A DNA stretch of 64,000 bases from NCBI GenBank assembly GCA_947447465.1, contig CANFKE010000008.1, positions 42,287-106,286 on the forward strand. Direction: 5' to 3'. Both the position numbers and the translations under genes were made by a program. This DNA is from Chitinophagaceae bacterium (GTDB lineage: Bacteria; Bacteroidota; Bacteroidia; Chitinophagales; Chitinophagaceae). The notes under the pieces were generated by a model. It worked only from the letters and a program-made list of their open reading frames with translations. It was not told where the DNA came from and did no database searches. Below are positions 43,502-52,503 of this stretch, in pieces (position 1 is the first letter of the stretch; every line of letters starts with the position of its first letter).

Positions 43502-45535
43502 CTACTGCTTTATGTTGATTTTAAATGTGGTACCTACGTTGACTTCGCTACTGACCTCTATTTGACCGTGTAGCGCTTCGACTTGTGTTTTAACAATATA
43601 CAGTCCGATACCCGAGCCTTCTTTTGAGGTATCAAAGCGATTATACAGTCCGAATAATTTACTACCATTGACTGCCATATCGATCCCGGTCCCATTGTCT
43701 GAGAAGATGATCTCGCAGCCGTTTTTTGTATGTCTGCTGCGTATCTCTAAAATAGGAGCAATGTCGGGTCTGCTATACTTGATGCTATTGGCGATAAGAT
43801 TATGAAAGATACTGAATATGAAACTTTTTACCGAGTAGATTTCCTGAGCATGACCAAAATCATGTTTTATTTCCATTCTATGGAAATCGTCCATATTTTC
43901 CAGAGAATGTTTTACATCGGCTACTATCTGATCTAATCGAATAGCTTCTTTAGGTAGGCTGGACTGTTTGGCTTGCATGATAGTACTCAGATCGCGAACG
44001 ATATTGTCGAGTTTTTCAGCGGAGAGTGTGAGGTCTTCAAGGAATATTTCTGTGTTCTCTTTTCTGTTCTCTGCATGGGTAAGCAACTTGCAGATACCCA
44101 GAATGTTGGCCAACGGAGCACGAAGGTTATGGGAGATTATATAAGAGAACTGTTCAAGATTTTTATTTCGTTCTGTAAGGTCGTTCAGCAGCTCAGATTT
44201 TAAGATGTCTGTATGTTTTCGTTCTGTTATCTCATTAAGGATGCACAGAATGGCCATAGTCTTACCCGGAAGCTGAAAAGGAGTCTTTATAACATCGAAA
44301 TACCGCTCTTTACCACTATGGTCTGTGAACGGAAAATCGATCATTTTTTTAGAAGTTCCCGATCTTATGATCTCATTATCATGATTGATAATTTTATCCC
44401 TGTCAACATGTGCAGAGGTAACATTGCTCCAATTACTGTTGTTAATTTCTTCTACAGTTTTTCCGTAGAGGTCGCAGTAGCTCTTGTTGGCATAAATGAA
44501 ATTTCCGTTGAGGTCTTTGATAAATATAGATTGAGGGATAAGATCGACCATCAGCCTCAAATTCTTTTCAGATTGGGCCAGTGCCGCTTCAGCTTCCGTT
44601 TCAGCTGTTATGTCGCGTACTAATCCATACATGCCTATGGGTTGTCCATTGGTATCCAATTCGTAATGTGCATGAGTCTGCACGTATTTAAGAGTGCCGT
44701 CAGGATTGATGATGCGATACTCTTTGATAGTATCCCTGAGTTTTTTCCTGGATTCATTATCAATGGCTATGACCGCCTCTTTGTCTTCGGGATGTATTTG
44801 TTTGGCCCAATCGTTATAGTTTGGATTGATACTATTAGGGGGGATCCCGTAAATTCTGAAGGTTTCATCAGAGCAATATGCAGCTCCGGTAGCAAAGTTT
44901 ACTTTCCAGCTGCCGGTCTTTGTGGCAGATTCTGTTCGCTGAAGTAATGATGATATTTCTCTAAGCTGATCATGCGCTATTGTTTTCTGCTTTTCATTCT
45001 CAATATTGTCTATGGCATAGGAGATGTCATCAGATATGCCTTCTAGAAACTGGATCTGTTCGTCGGAAAAGAAATTGACGTTACCGGAGTAGAGATTGAG
45101 TGTGTACTCTACTTTTCCTTGTTTGCTGATAGGGAGTGCCAGATAAGATCTGAAACCTTTCTGCCAGAGATAATTTCTTAATTCTTCATCCCAGACCTCA
45201 TCTTTAAAATTATTGGTGAGGTAGAATTTACCTGTTCTGATAACAGTCGCTGTAGGCCCGTTAGGGTCATACTTTCTGGAACCTAGTTGATATTCGTCTT
45301 CTTTGGTCGCATTGTAGTGCGCTATGGCATTGAATTTTTTATTCTCTTTGTCAGGTTGTCCTATCCAGCAAACAGCGTGATTGCCTACTTCAACAGTCAA
45401 TTTGCATATCTCAGCAAAGAGCTCCTGTTCACTCTTTATTCTGATGATAGCTTTATTGATCTTGTTGGTCAGCAGCAAGAGATTTTTGCTAGTATTGTCA
45501 GACGATATATATCCCTCCTGCGCACGAGTTACCAT
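43502..45535 (-). CDS. GAF/PAS sensor histidine kinase
   Basis: A 677-residue soluble kinase. A GAF domain (~15-185) includes GNHAVCWIGQPDKENKKFNA and FRSYLALPISKQGKVEYTLN. Two PAS domains follow (~215-340, EYRIINPDGTLKYVQTHAHY; ~350-460, IFIKDLNGNFIYANKSYCDL). The HisKA H-box is SYIISHNLRAPLANILGICK; the ATPase motifs are NLIANSIKYSRPD, FSDNGTGIDMA and EGSGIGLYIVKTQ. The frame opens further upstream only at a TTG (45577), so ATG 45535 is used. It pairs with the receiver gene immediately downstream. An inverted repeat at 45593-45608 lies just upstream. Confidence 0.88.
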   Translation of the reverse strand: MVTRAQEGYISSDNTSKNLLLLTNKINKAIIRIKSEQELFAEICKLTVEVGNHAVCWIGQPDKENKKFNAIAHYNATKEDEYQLGSRKYDPNGPTATVIRTGKFYLTNNFKDEVWDEELRNYLWQKGFRSYLALPISKQGKVEYTLNLYSGNVNFFSDEQIQFLEGISDDISYAIDNIENEKQKTIAHDQLREISSLLQRTESATKTGSWKVNFATGAAYCSDETFRIYGIPPNSINPNYNDWAKQIHPEDKEAVIAIDNESRKKLRDTIKEYRIINPDGTLKYVQTHAHYELDTNGQPIGMYGLVRDITAETEAEAALAQSEKNLRLMVDLIPQSIFIKDLNGNFIYANKSYCDLYGKTVEEINNSNWSNVTSAHVDRDKIINHDNEIIRSGTSKKMIDFPFTDHSGKERYFDVIKTPFQLPGKTMAILCILNEITERKHTDILKSELLNDLTERNKNLEQFSYIISHNLRAPLANILGICKLLTHAENRKENTEIFLEDLTLSAEKLDNIVRDLSTIMQAKQSSLPKEAIRLDQIVADVKHSLENMDDFHRMEIKHDFGHAQEIYSVKSFIFSIFHNLIANSIKYSRPDIAPILEIRSRHTKNGCEIIFSDNGTGIDMAVNGSKLFGLYNRFDTSKEGSGIGLYIVKTQVEALHGQIEVSSEVNVGTTFKINIKQ

Positions 45536-45592
45536 AAAATATATTTTTGTTCCTGATCTGGTCAAAAATATAAACAATAACTAATGAAAATA

Positions 45593-45608
45593 CCACTAGT
45601 ATTAGTGG
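45593..45608. promoter_or_regulatory. Inverted repeat CCACTA-GTAT-TAGTGG
   Basis: A perfect 6-bp dyad with a 4-nt spacer lies 58 nt upstream of the kinase ATG. It is a candidate operator for a dimeric regulator, with no further support. Confidence 0.35.
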
Positions 45609-45674
45609 ATTATCGGGTATAATTTATTGATATTTAGTTGTTTGTGCTGCACTTTTGTGCTTTTTAGAATTGAT

Positions 45675-46676
45675 CTACCAAATCTGCACTTCTCTTTCTA
45701 ATTCAATGCCGAATTTTCTGTTGACAGAATCAACAATGTCTCCGGATAGCTGCCAGATATCTTCTCCCTTTGCAGAAGCATAGTTGACCAACACCAGTGC
45801 CTGTTTGGCATGCACACCAATATCTCCGTTGCGATAGCCTTTCCATCCGCATTGTTCGATCAGCCATCCAGCGGGAACCTTGACGGTGGTCTCACTTACA
45901 GGATAGGATGGTATAGCAGGATGCCCGGTTCTGAGAATTTCAAATTGTGTGGCGGGTATGGTAGGGTTTTTAAAGAAACTACCGGCATTGCCTATGACCG
46001 CAGGATCGGGCAGCTTACTTCGCCTTATATTGATGACAGCCTGTGAAATGTTTTTCACATCGGGTGCCACGCCCATCTGGTGCAATTCTTGTTCAATAGC
46101 ACCGTAGCTGGTATTGTATTCCGGGTGCTTACTTAGTTTGTAGGTAACAGAGGTGATGAATATTTTGTTTTTCAGTTCATGCTTGAAGATACTGTCCCTA
46201 TATCCGAACCTACATTCCTCATTGCTGAAGGTGACCGATCTTTTGTCTTCCCAATGCCAGAAGGTAACAGTATCTATGATGTCCTTTACTTCAACGCCGT
46301 AAGCGCCGATATTTTGAATAGGGGATGCACCTACGGTGCCCGGAATGAGAGAGAGGTTCTCCATTCCACCCCATCCGTTGCTCACTGCATACATTACCAG
46401 CATATGCCACAACTCTCCCGATGCGGCCTTCAGCCATACATGGGTATCATCTTCTTTTATCTTATCAATACCTCTGAGTATGTTATGCAGCACTATTCCT
46501 TCGGGGCTGTGGGTCAGCAGGATATTACTGCCACCGCCAAGTATATATTTTTCGCGAGGCAGCTCACCAATCTCTGCCAGCATGGCAATATCATCTACTG
46601 ATATAAAATCAACACCTTCGACATCTATGCCGAAGGTGTTGAAAGGTTTTAATGAAATATTGTGCTGTATGAGCAT
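45675..46676 (-). CDS. murB: UDP-N-acetylmuramate dehydrogenase
   Basis: A 333-residue FAD enzyme that reduces enolpyruvyl-UDP-GlcNAc to UDP-MurNAc in peptidoglycan synthesis. FAD-binding GGGSNILLTHSPEGIVLHN, LIPGTVGASPIQNIGAYGVE, CRFGYRDSIFK and the catalytic Ser region GNAGSFFKNPTIP are present. The C-terminal AGWLIEQCGWKGYRNGDIGV matches type I (E. coli-like) MurB. It starts 15 nt after the gpmI stop on the same strand, so the two are likely one transcript. Confidence 0.93.
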   Translation of the reverse strand: MLIQHNISLKPFNTFGIDVEGVDFISVDDIAMLAEIGELPREKYILGGGSNILLTHSPEGIVLHNILRGIDKIKEDDTHVWLKAASGELWHMLVMYAVSNGWGGMENLSLIPGTVGASPIQNIGAYGVEVKDIIDTVTFWHWEDKRSVTFSNEECRFGYRDSIFKHELKNKIFITSVTYKLSKHPEYNTSYGAIEQELHQMGVAPDVKNISQAVINIRRSKLPDPAVIGNAGSFFKNPTIPATQFEILRTGHPAIPSYPVSETTVKVPAGWLIEQCGWKGYRNGDIGVHAKQALVLVNYASAKGEDIWQLSGDIVDSVNRKFGIELEREVQIW

Positions 46677-46691
46677 GCGTAAAATGTGAGG

Positions 46692-48215
46692 TTATATCAA
46701 TACATCTCCTGTCATTTCTGCAGGTATAGGCAACTCCATGTATTTAAGTATGGTAGGCGCCAGATCTCCCAGCTTGCCCGGCTTTATTGTTCCTTTGAAA
46801 TCATTACTTATGATGAAGAACGGCACCGGATTGAGCGTATGAGCTGTATTGGGTGTGCCATCTTCATTGATGAGGTAGTCTGCATTGCCATGATCTGCTG
46901 TAAGGAATATTGCATAACCATTGGCCAGAGCAGCCGGCACCAATTGAGCCACGCAGCTATCTACTGTTTCAACTGCTTTGGTCACTGCACTCCATACACC
47001 GGTATGACCTACCATGTCGGCATTGGCATAATTAAGTACAATGAAGTCGGCACTCTGCGTATTGATCTCAGGGAGTATCTTCTCCGTCAGTTCATGAGCG
47101 CTCATCTCAGGTTTCAGGTCATAGGTTGCCACATCTCTTGGCGACTGTGCCATGATACGACGCTCACCATTGAACGGGTTCTCTCTGCCACCGGAGAAGA
47201 AGAAGGTAACGTGAGGGTATTTTTCTGTCTCCGCTATCCTTATTTGTTTTTTGTGGTTGTCTTCCAATACTTCACCCAGGGTCTTCACCAGATCTTTATT
47301 CTCGAAAATGACACCCACATTTTTATAACTCTTATCATACTCCGTCATGGTCACATAATGCAGATCCAGCGGGTGCATATTTTGCTCATGATAAGATTCC
47401 TGTGTCAAAGCCATGGTTATTTCACGGCAACGGTCGGTACGGAAGTTGAAACAAACTACTACGTCGCCATCTTTAATTGTTGCCAGCGGAACACCTGCGG
47501 CATCGCAGGCTATGATGGGTTTTATAAATTCATCGCTGATGTCTGCATCATATGAATGCTGTATTGCGGCAAGCGGATCCTGAGTATGATCGCCTATGCC
47601 ATGTACCATACCGTCATAAGCTAACTTCACTCTGTCCCAACGTTTGTCGCGGTCCATTGCATAATATCTACCTGTTACAGTTGCCAGTTGAGCGCCGGTG
47701 GTCTGCATGTGCGTATGCAGGTCTGTAACAAAGCCCAGTCCGCTCTTAGGGTCTGTGTCTCTGCCATCGGTAAAGGCATGCACTGCTACATTAGGGATAT
47801 TATGTTGTTTAGCCAGTGTGCAAAGAGCCTTTATGTGATTGATATGAGAATGCACGCCGCCATCGCTGACAAGGCCGATGAAATGTAGTGTTTTACCTGC
47901 ATCCTTTGCCGCATTGAAAGCTGCGGTAAGCACAGGGCTGCTATCCAGCTCTCCTTCCCTTATAGCTACGTTGATGCGTTGTAACTCCTGATAAACTATA
48001 CGGCCGGCGCCGATGTTCAGGTGGCCTACTTCACTGTTGCCCATCTGTCCGTCGGGTAGTCCAACAGCTTCACCGCAGGTGATGAGTTCTGTATGAGGAT
48101 ACTTACTATAAAGAGATCTTACAAATGGTACATTAGCGTTAGCTATAGCATCTGATGCGGGAACTTTTCCATGTCCCCAACCATCCATAATAATGAGCAT
48201 TACTTTCTTAGACAT
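46692..48215 (-). CDS. gpmI: 2,3-bisphosphoglycerate-independent phosphoglycerate mutase
   Basis: A 507-residue alkaline-phosphatase-fold enzyme interconverting 3- and 2-phosphoglycerate. Motifs: VMLIIMDGWGHGK, the phosphoserine in GNSEVGHLNIGAGR, FTDGRDTDPKSG, TVTGRYYAMDRDKRWDR, FNFRTDRCREITMAL, FSGGRENPFNGERR, NYANADMVGHTG and LTADHGNADYL, which carry the Mn ligands. The frame opens at 48233, but MSKKVMLIIMDGWG at 48215 is the natural start. It is followed closely by murB. Confidence 0.95.
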   Translation of the reverse strand: MSKKVMLIIMDGWGHGKVPASDAIANANVPFVRSLYSKYPHTELITCGEAVGLPDGQMGNSEVGHLNIGAGRIVYQELQRINVAIREGELDSSPVLTAAFNAAKDAGKTLHFIGLVSDGGVHSHINHIKALCTLAKQHNIPNVAVHAFTDGRDTDPKSGLGFVTDLHTHMQTTGAQLATVTGRYYAMDRDKRWDRVKLAYDGMVHGIGDHTQDPLAAIQHSYDADISDEFIKPIIACDAAGVPLATIKDGDVVVCFNFRTDRCREITMALTQESYHEQNMHPLDLHYVTMTEYDKSYKNVGVIFENKDLVKTLGEVLEDNHKKQIRIAETEKYPHVTFFFSGGRENPFNGERRIMAQSPRDVATYDLKPEMSAHELTEKILPEINTQSADFIVLNYANADMVGHTGVWSAVTKAVETVDSCVAQLVPAALANGYAIFLTADHGNADYLINEDGTPNTAHTLNPVPFFIISNDFKGTIKPGKLGDLAPTILKYMELPIPAEMTGDVLI

Positions 48216-48250
48216 AAGGTAAAGATAAGTCAAAAGTGAAAATTGAATGT

Positions 48251-48287
48251 TTAAAAAGCGAAAACCCCGCCTGAGCGTGGTTTTCGC
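48251..48287 (-). terminator. Terminator of the porin-like gene
   Basis: GCGAAAACC (48258-48266) and GGTTTTCGC (48279-48287) form the stem. On the minus strand it is followed by a T run (48257-48253), about 20 nt past the stop at 48308. Confidence 0.75.
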
Positions 48288-48307
48288 GAAAAATTAAATT
48301 ATGAAGA

Positions 48308-49720
48308 TCATAGTCTGAACAACAAAGCCAGAATTAGTCTGTCTTCTTTCTTTACCAGATCGGGGGCCCATCCTGTTGGTAAGGAGGTGTAGGTATATCC
48401 TGTTGGAGAGGTTACGCCACCCTGGCCGGCAAAGTAAGGTACACTTGATTCTCGGTGTACATATTCCAGTCTGAATTCAATACTTTGATTCGGCATCCAG
48501 CTGATATTGGTCGATGCGTCCCATCCCTCGAAGCCATCGCCCGGATTAGCAGAAAAAGGATGAGTTCCTCCAACACCGCCATTAAGGGCAGGATTGTACT
48601 GATTGGGTAGCGGACTAGCATCACCTGTAGGGTAGAGTACCAGGTATCGTCCGGGATTCTTCATCCATCCGCCACCTATACACCATGCCCATTTATTTTT
48701 ACCAAACCACATGCGGTTATATGCCATTACGCTGGCGAAATATTGCGCAGGTCCTTTTTGTGCATCACTGTTGAAGCCATTCACACCACCACCTTTCTCG
48801 AAGCCTATATCTCCGGTAAGCGATAGCGCCATTTTATTGATCCCTGCTGTTTTACGACCGGTATAGTATTTCCATAAAAAGCTATTATCTGAATGGAAGC
48901 GATGTCTGCCTATGATTCCCGGAGCATCGGTGCCGTAGTAGTCATTAGTAAGGAGTTTTATATTAGAGTTAGGTATCCAGGTAATGTTACCACCTACACC
49001 CGGTAATGAATTGAACATGCCATAGCTCTGCCATCCGTTAATGATCCAGGCTTCGGCCTTGAGATGTGAAGTAGGATATAGCTGCAGACGAATACCATTA
49101 AAGAACCATGGCGTATTATCTGAAGTGAACGATGCCTGATATTCCCAGTTCTCAGCCTGATAATAGGAATTAAGACCAATGTAAGACATGAACATACCTG
49201 CATCTACATTCAGGCCATGCAATACATTGAAGTGATAACCTGCATATGCCTCGCTGATGTATCGGTACACATCGGCCATTGCATATTGGCCTCTGTAAAC
49301 GCTGAGATCGTTACGGGGTACAATAGTGGCGCGAGTGCCGAATTGCGTCATTATGCGGGCATGGGCATTATTGTAAACGAAATCACCACCTATTGCCGCT
49401 ACAGAAACTTCCATCTCATCATTGCGTGCCAGTGCAGTAGATCCTACTACAGTATGGTCTATCGGAGCATTGAAGGAATGGGTGCAGTTGGCATCCAGCA
49501 ATATGTTCCAGGAGATGTATTTGGTTTGTAACACAGCCGAGTCTCTGCGGTCACCACCATTGTACCAAGATTGATCGAGACCTTCGAATGGCACCTGAGA
49601 GTATGTTTTCTTAACATGTGCAGGGGCATCGCCTATTTCCCTGTTTATTTCCTGTGCATGAGCAGCAGGAACCATAGTTGTCACTGCGAGTCCTATTGAT
49701 AGTATTTTATTTCGTATCAT
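48308..49720 (-). CDS. Outer-membrane porin-like protein (BBP2 type)
   Basis: A 470-residue protein with signal MIRNKILSIGLAVTTMVPAA, cut near AHAQ. The mature part is dense in aromatic beta-strands (GMFMSYIGLNSYYQAENWEY, FFNGIRLQLYPTSHLKAEAW, SIEFRLEYVHRESSVPYFAG) and ends KKEDRLILALLFRL. It resembles the beta-barrel porin-2 (OmpL-like) group. It is the last gene of a same-strand run kdpD-like, kdpE-like, kup, porin, so a role in ion passage across the outer membrane is plausible (inference). The gap to kup is 109 nt. Confidence 0.75.
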   Translation of the reverse strand: MIRNKILSIGLAVTTMVPAAHAQEINREIGDAPAHVKKTYSQVPFEGLDQSWYNGGDRRDSAVLQTKYISWNILLDANCTHSFNAPIDHTVVGSTALARNDEMEVSVAAIGGDFVYNNAHARIMTQFGTRATIVPRNDLSVYRGQYAMADVYRYISEAYAGYHFNVLHGLNVDAGMFMSYIGLNSYYQAENWEYQASFTSDNTPWFFNGIRLQLYPTSHLKAEAWIINGWQSYGMFNSLPGVGGNITWIPNSNIKLLTNDYYGTDAPGIIGRHRFHSDNSFLWKYYTGRKTAGINKMALSLTGDIGFEKGGGVNGFNSDAQKGPAQYFASVMAYNRMWFGKNKWAWCIGGGWMKNPGRYLVLYPTGDASPLPNQYNPALNGGVGGTHPFSANPGDGFEGWDASTNISWMPNQSIEFRLEYVHRESSVPYFAGQGGVTSPTGYTYTSLPTGWAPDLVKKEDRLILALLFRL

Positions 49721-49829
49721 TTGTAGTCGTTTGTTTTTAATTGATCTTGTTTACACTACAGAGCCATAAAGGTAAAATAATGTATGTGCGATGTATATGA
49801 TGATGGTCATTGTTTTTTTTGACCCTAGT

Positions 49830-51797
49830 TTAGTTATTGATCCGTTCAAGTCCGGTGACTTGAGTATGCTGATAAATGAGGGGTACATCTTCTATCACCA
49901 CATCGCTCTTGTCTAATCCGAAGGCTTTCTCATCACTTAATCCCAGGTTCTTGAGGAAGAAGTAAGAATTCATAAGCAGCCCCTCCTTTAGAGTAAATTC
50001 ATTTTCAACAGAGAGGAACTTTTCAATGACCACGAATTTGAAGTCGGGTTCGGGATTGTATTTTGTAGATCCGTCGGGTCTGACATGCAGGTTCAATTCT
50101 TTATTCGCCACTAATTCTTTCACAATTTGTTTGAAATATAGTTCCGCTTTGGGCTGCATTCTGAAACCAAGATTGATATTGATCTTGATCACTTTGTCGT
50201 CTGATAGTTCTGATACATCATAGGTCATTGTGTAAGGTGCTTCAGTTCGGTTGATATGGAGGAACCAATACACATCGGCGCGTTTAGGTTTTTTAGAGAA
50301 TATAGATTTGATGATCTTCTCTTCTATCTGCACACGGCTATTGGCTTTAGACAGATAGATGAGGTGGGTAGAGAATTTAGGTATGGAATCATCCTCACTC
50401 ATTTCTTTTAGCATGGGTAGATAACGTCCTACATCTACAAATTTTACAAATCGGTTGTTGATCTTGCGAGCATAATACCATACATACATGGTCATGAATA
50501 TGAACAGTTCAAAGAACAGGAACATCCATCTTTCTTTGATCTTGGCAGAGTTAGCAATGAAAAAGGAGATCTCTACTATTGAGAATACCAGTATGATAAG
50601 AGATACCGGCGCTATGTGCCACTTTTTTACATAGATAAGGTAGAAGCAAAGCAGGTAGGTGGTCATCATCATAGCAACTGTTATAGAGAAACCATATGCA
50701 GCCTGCATGTGTTCAGAATTGCGGAAATAGAGTACCATCAACACGCAGCCTACCCAAAGTATCATATTCACACTGGGAATATAGATCTGGCCCTTGATAT
50801 CTGTGGGTTGTCTGACTTTTACACGAGGCCAGAAATTCATGTTCATAGCTTCACTTATTAAGGTGAATGATCCGCTGATTAAAGCCTGAGAGGCGATAAT
50901 AGTAGCTGCGGTAGCAATAATAATGCTGGGTAGCAAGAACCAGTGTGGCATCATTTCAAAGAATGGGTTTGTACCGTTAAGTCTTTCTATGCCGCTGTGT
51001 TTCAGCCAGGCAGCCTGACCCAGATAGGCCGCAATGAGGCTTATTTTTACAAATACCCAGGTGATACGTATATTTTTCACACCGCAATGACCCAAGTCGG
51101 AGTATAATGCTTCTGCACCTGTAGTACAGAGAAATACCGCACCCAGTAGCCAAAAGCCGTGAGGGTATCTGGTCAGTAATGTATAGCCATAATATGGGTT
51201 GAGGGCTTTCAGTACATCGGGGTACTGATGGATATTCGCCAGACCAACTACCAATAGCATGATGAACCATAATGCCATCACAGGACCCAATGCCTTACCG
51301 ATTATTTGTGTACCGAATCGCTGAAAAAAGAACAGTCCGGACAGTATTGCAATAACAATACCTACAGTAAGGTTATTGCCCGGCACTATGATATGCTCCA
51401 TGCCGCTCACCATATTCAGTCCCTCTATGGCGGAAGCCACGGATATGGGAGGTGTTATGATCCCATCGGCAAGTAGGGTAGTAGCACCTAATATGGTAGG
51501 TATGACCAGGTGCTTTCCATATCTTCTTACTAGTGCATATAAGGAGAATACTCCGCCTTCGCCTTGATTGTCGGCCTGTAGCGTCAGCCAGATGTATTTA
51601 ATGGTGGTCTGGAATACCAGTGTCCATACTATGCACGATACAGCACCATATATGAGCACGTCGTCAATAACCTTTTTATCTATTACTGCGCTCAGCACAT
51701 AGAGCGGGCTGGTGCCTATATCGCCGTAAATAATACCAAGAGCTACTAACAATGAGGCAATAGTAACCCTGCTCAAATGTTGGGAATTTGATTTCAT
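49830..51797 (-). CDS. kup: Low-affinity potassium transporter Kup
   Basis: A 655-residue KUP/HAK/KT family transporter. The hallmark GIIYGDIGTSPLYVLSAV opens the membrane domain, with about 12 helices (e.g. FQTTIKYIWLTLQADNQGEG; HGFWLLGAVFLCTTGAEALY). A cytoplasmic C-terminal domain of ~170 residues follows (KANSRVQIEEKIIKSIFS). KUP proteins import K+ with H+. It lies 25 nt downstream of the KdpE-like regulator on the same strand, which suggests that the two-component pair controls K+ uptake through Kup. Confidence 0.93.
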   Translation of the reverse strand: MKSNSQHLSRVTIASLLVALGIIYGDIGTSPLYVLSAVIDKKVIDDVLIYGAVSCIVWTLVFQTTIKYIWLTLQADNQGEGGVFSLYALVRRYGKHLVIPTILGATTLLADGIITPPISVASAIEGLNMVSGMEHIIVPGNNLTVGIVIAILSGLFFFQRFGTQIIGKALGPVMALWFIMLLVVGLANIHQYPDVLKALNPYYGYTLLTRYPHGFWLLGAVFLCTTGAEALYSDLGHCGVKNIRITWVFVKISLIAAYLGQAAWLKHSGIERLNGTNPFFEMMPHWFLLPSIIIATAATIIASQALISGSFTLISEAMNMNFWPRVKVRQPTDIKGQIYIPSVNMILWVGCVLMVLYFRNSEHMQAAYGFSITVAMMMTTYLLCFYLIYVKKWHIAPVSLIILVFSIVEISFFIANSAKIKERWMFLFFELFIFMTMYVWYYARKINNRFVKFVDVGRYLPMLKEMSEDDSIPKFSTHLIYLSKANSRVQIEEKIIKSIFSKKPKRADVYWFLHINRTEAPYTMTYDVSELSDDKVIKININLGFRMQPKAELYFKQIVKELVANKELNLHVRPDGSTKYNPEPDFKFVVIEKFLSVENEFTLKEGLLMNSYFFLKNLGLSDEKAFGLDKSDVVIEDVPLIYQHTQVTGLERINN

Positions 51798-51822
51798 TTT
51801 GAAATATTTATATGTATGTCTG

Positions 51823-52503
51823 TTATGGGGTAACGAAGCGGTAACCTACGCCCGACTCTGTAACAATATATTCGGGGCGGTTGGGGTCGTTCTCTATCTT
51901 CTTTCTTAGTTGTGCAATAAATACTCTCAGGTATTGCGACTGTTCTATATACCCTGGCCCCCATACTTCTTTCAGCAGGTAGCGGTGGGTAAGTACTTTT
52001 CCTTCGTTCTTTACAAACAATGATAGTAATGCATATTCTGTAGCAGTTAGCTTTATGAGATCATTATTCTTTCTCACAGTTCTTGCGGCCAGGTCTATCT
52101 GTAGTTCATTGCAATTGATCATTGGCGTAACATCGGCAGTTACACTGCGCAAAACCGAACGGATGCGAGCCAACAATTCTCCTGTTCTGAAGGGTTTTAC
52201 CAGATAGTCGTTGGCGCCATTGTCCAGCGCACTGATAATGTCATCTTCGCTGCTTTGCACAGACAGGATGATGATTGGATTGGTGTACCACTCTCTGAGC
52301 TTACGCAGAACTATATGACCGTCTTCATCCGGCAAGCCCAGATCCAGAATGATCATATCCGGCGGATGATTGGCTGACATAATGAGTCCGTCTTTTGCAG
52401 TACTCGCCTGATTCACTATATAGTCGTTGCTCTGCAAAGTGATCTCCAGCAGCTTACGTATCTGCGGTTCATCGTCTATGATCAATATCTCCGCTTTATT
52501 CAT
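51823..52503 (-). CDS. KdpE-like response regulator (OmpR family)
   Basis: A 226-residue regulator. Receiver: acidic pair in ILIIDDEPQIRKLLEITLQS, phosphorylated Asp in MIILDLGLPDEDGHIVLRKL, Lys in YLVKPFRTGELLARIRSVLR. The C-terminal winged helix (~130-226) contains LTATEYALLSLFVKNEGKVL and YIVTESGVGYRFV. The order of motifs and neighbours fits KdpE. Its start overlaps the kinase stop by 8 nt, so the pair is translationally coupled. No kdpFABC operon is present in the window. Confidence 0.88.
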   Translation of the reverse strand: MNKAEILIIDDEPQIRKLLEITLQSNDYIVNQASTAKDGLIMSANHPPDMIILDLGLPDEDGHIVLRKLREWYTNPIIILSVQSSEDDIISALDNGANDYLVKPFRTGELLARIRSVLRSVTADVTPMINCNELQIDLAARTVRKNNDLIKLTATEYALLSLFVKNEGKVLTHRYLLKEVWGPGYIEQSQYLRVFIAQLRKKIENDPNRPEYIVTESGVGYRFVTP

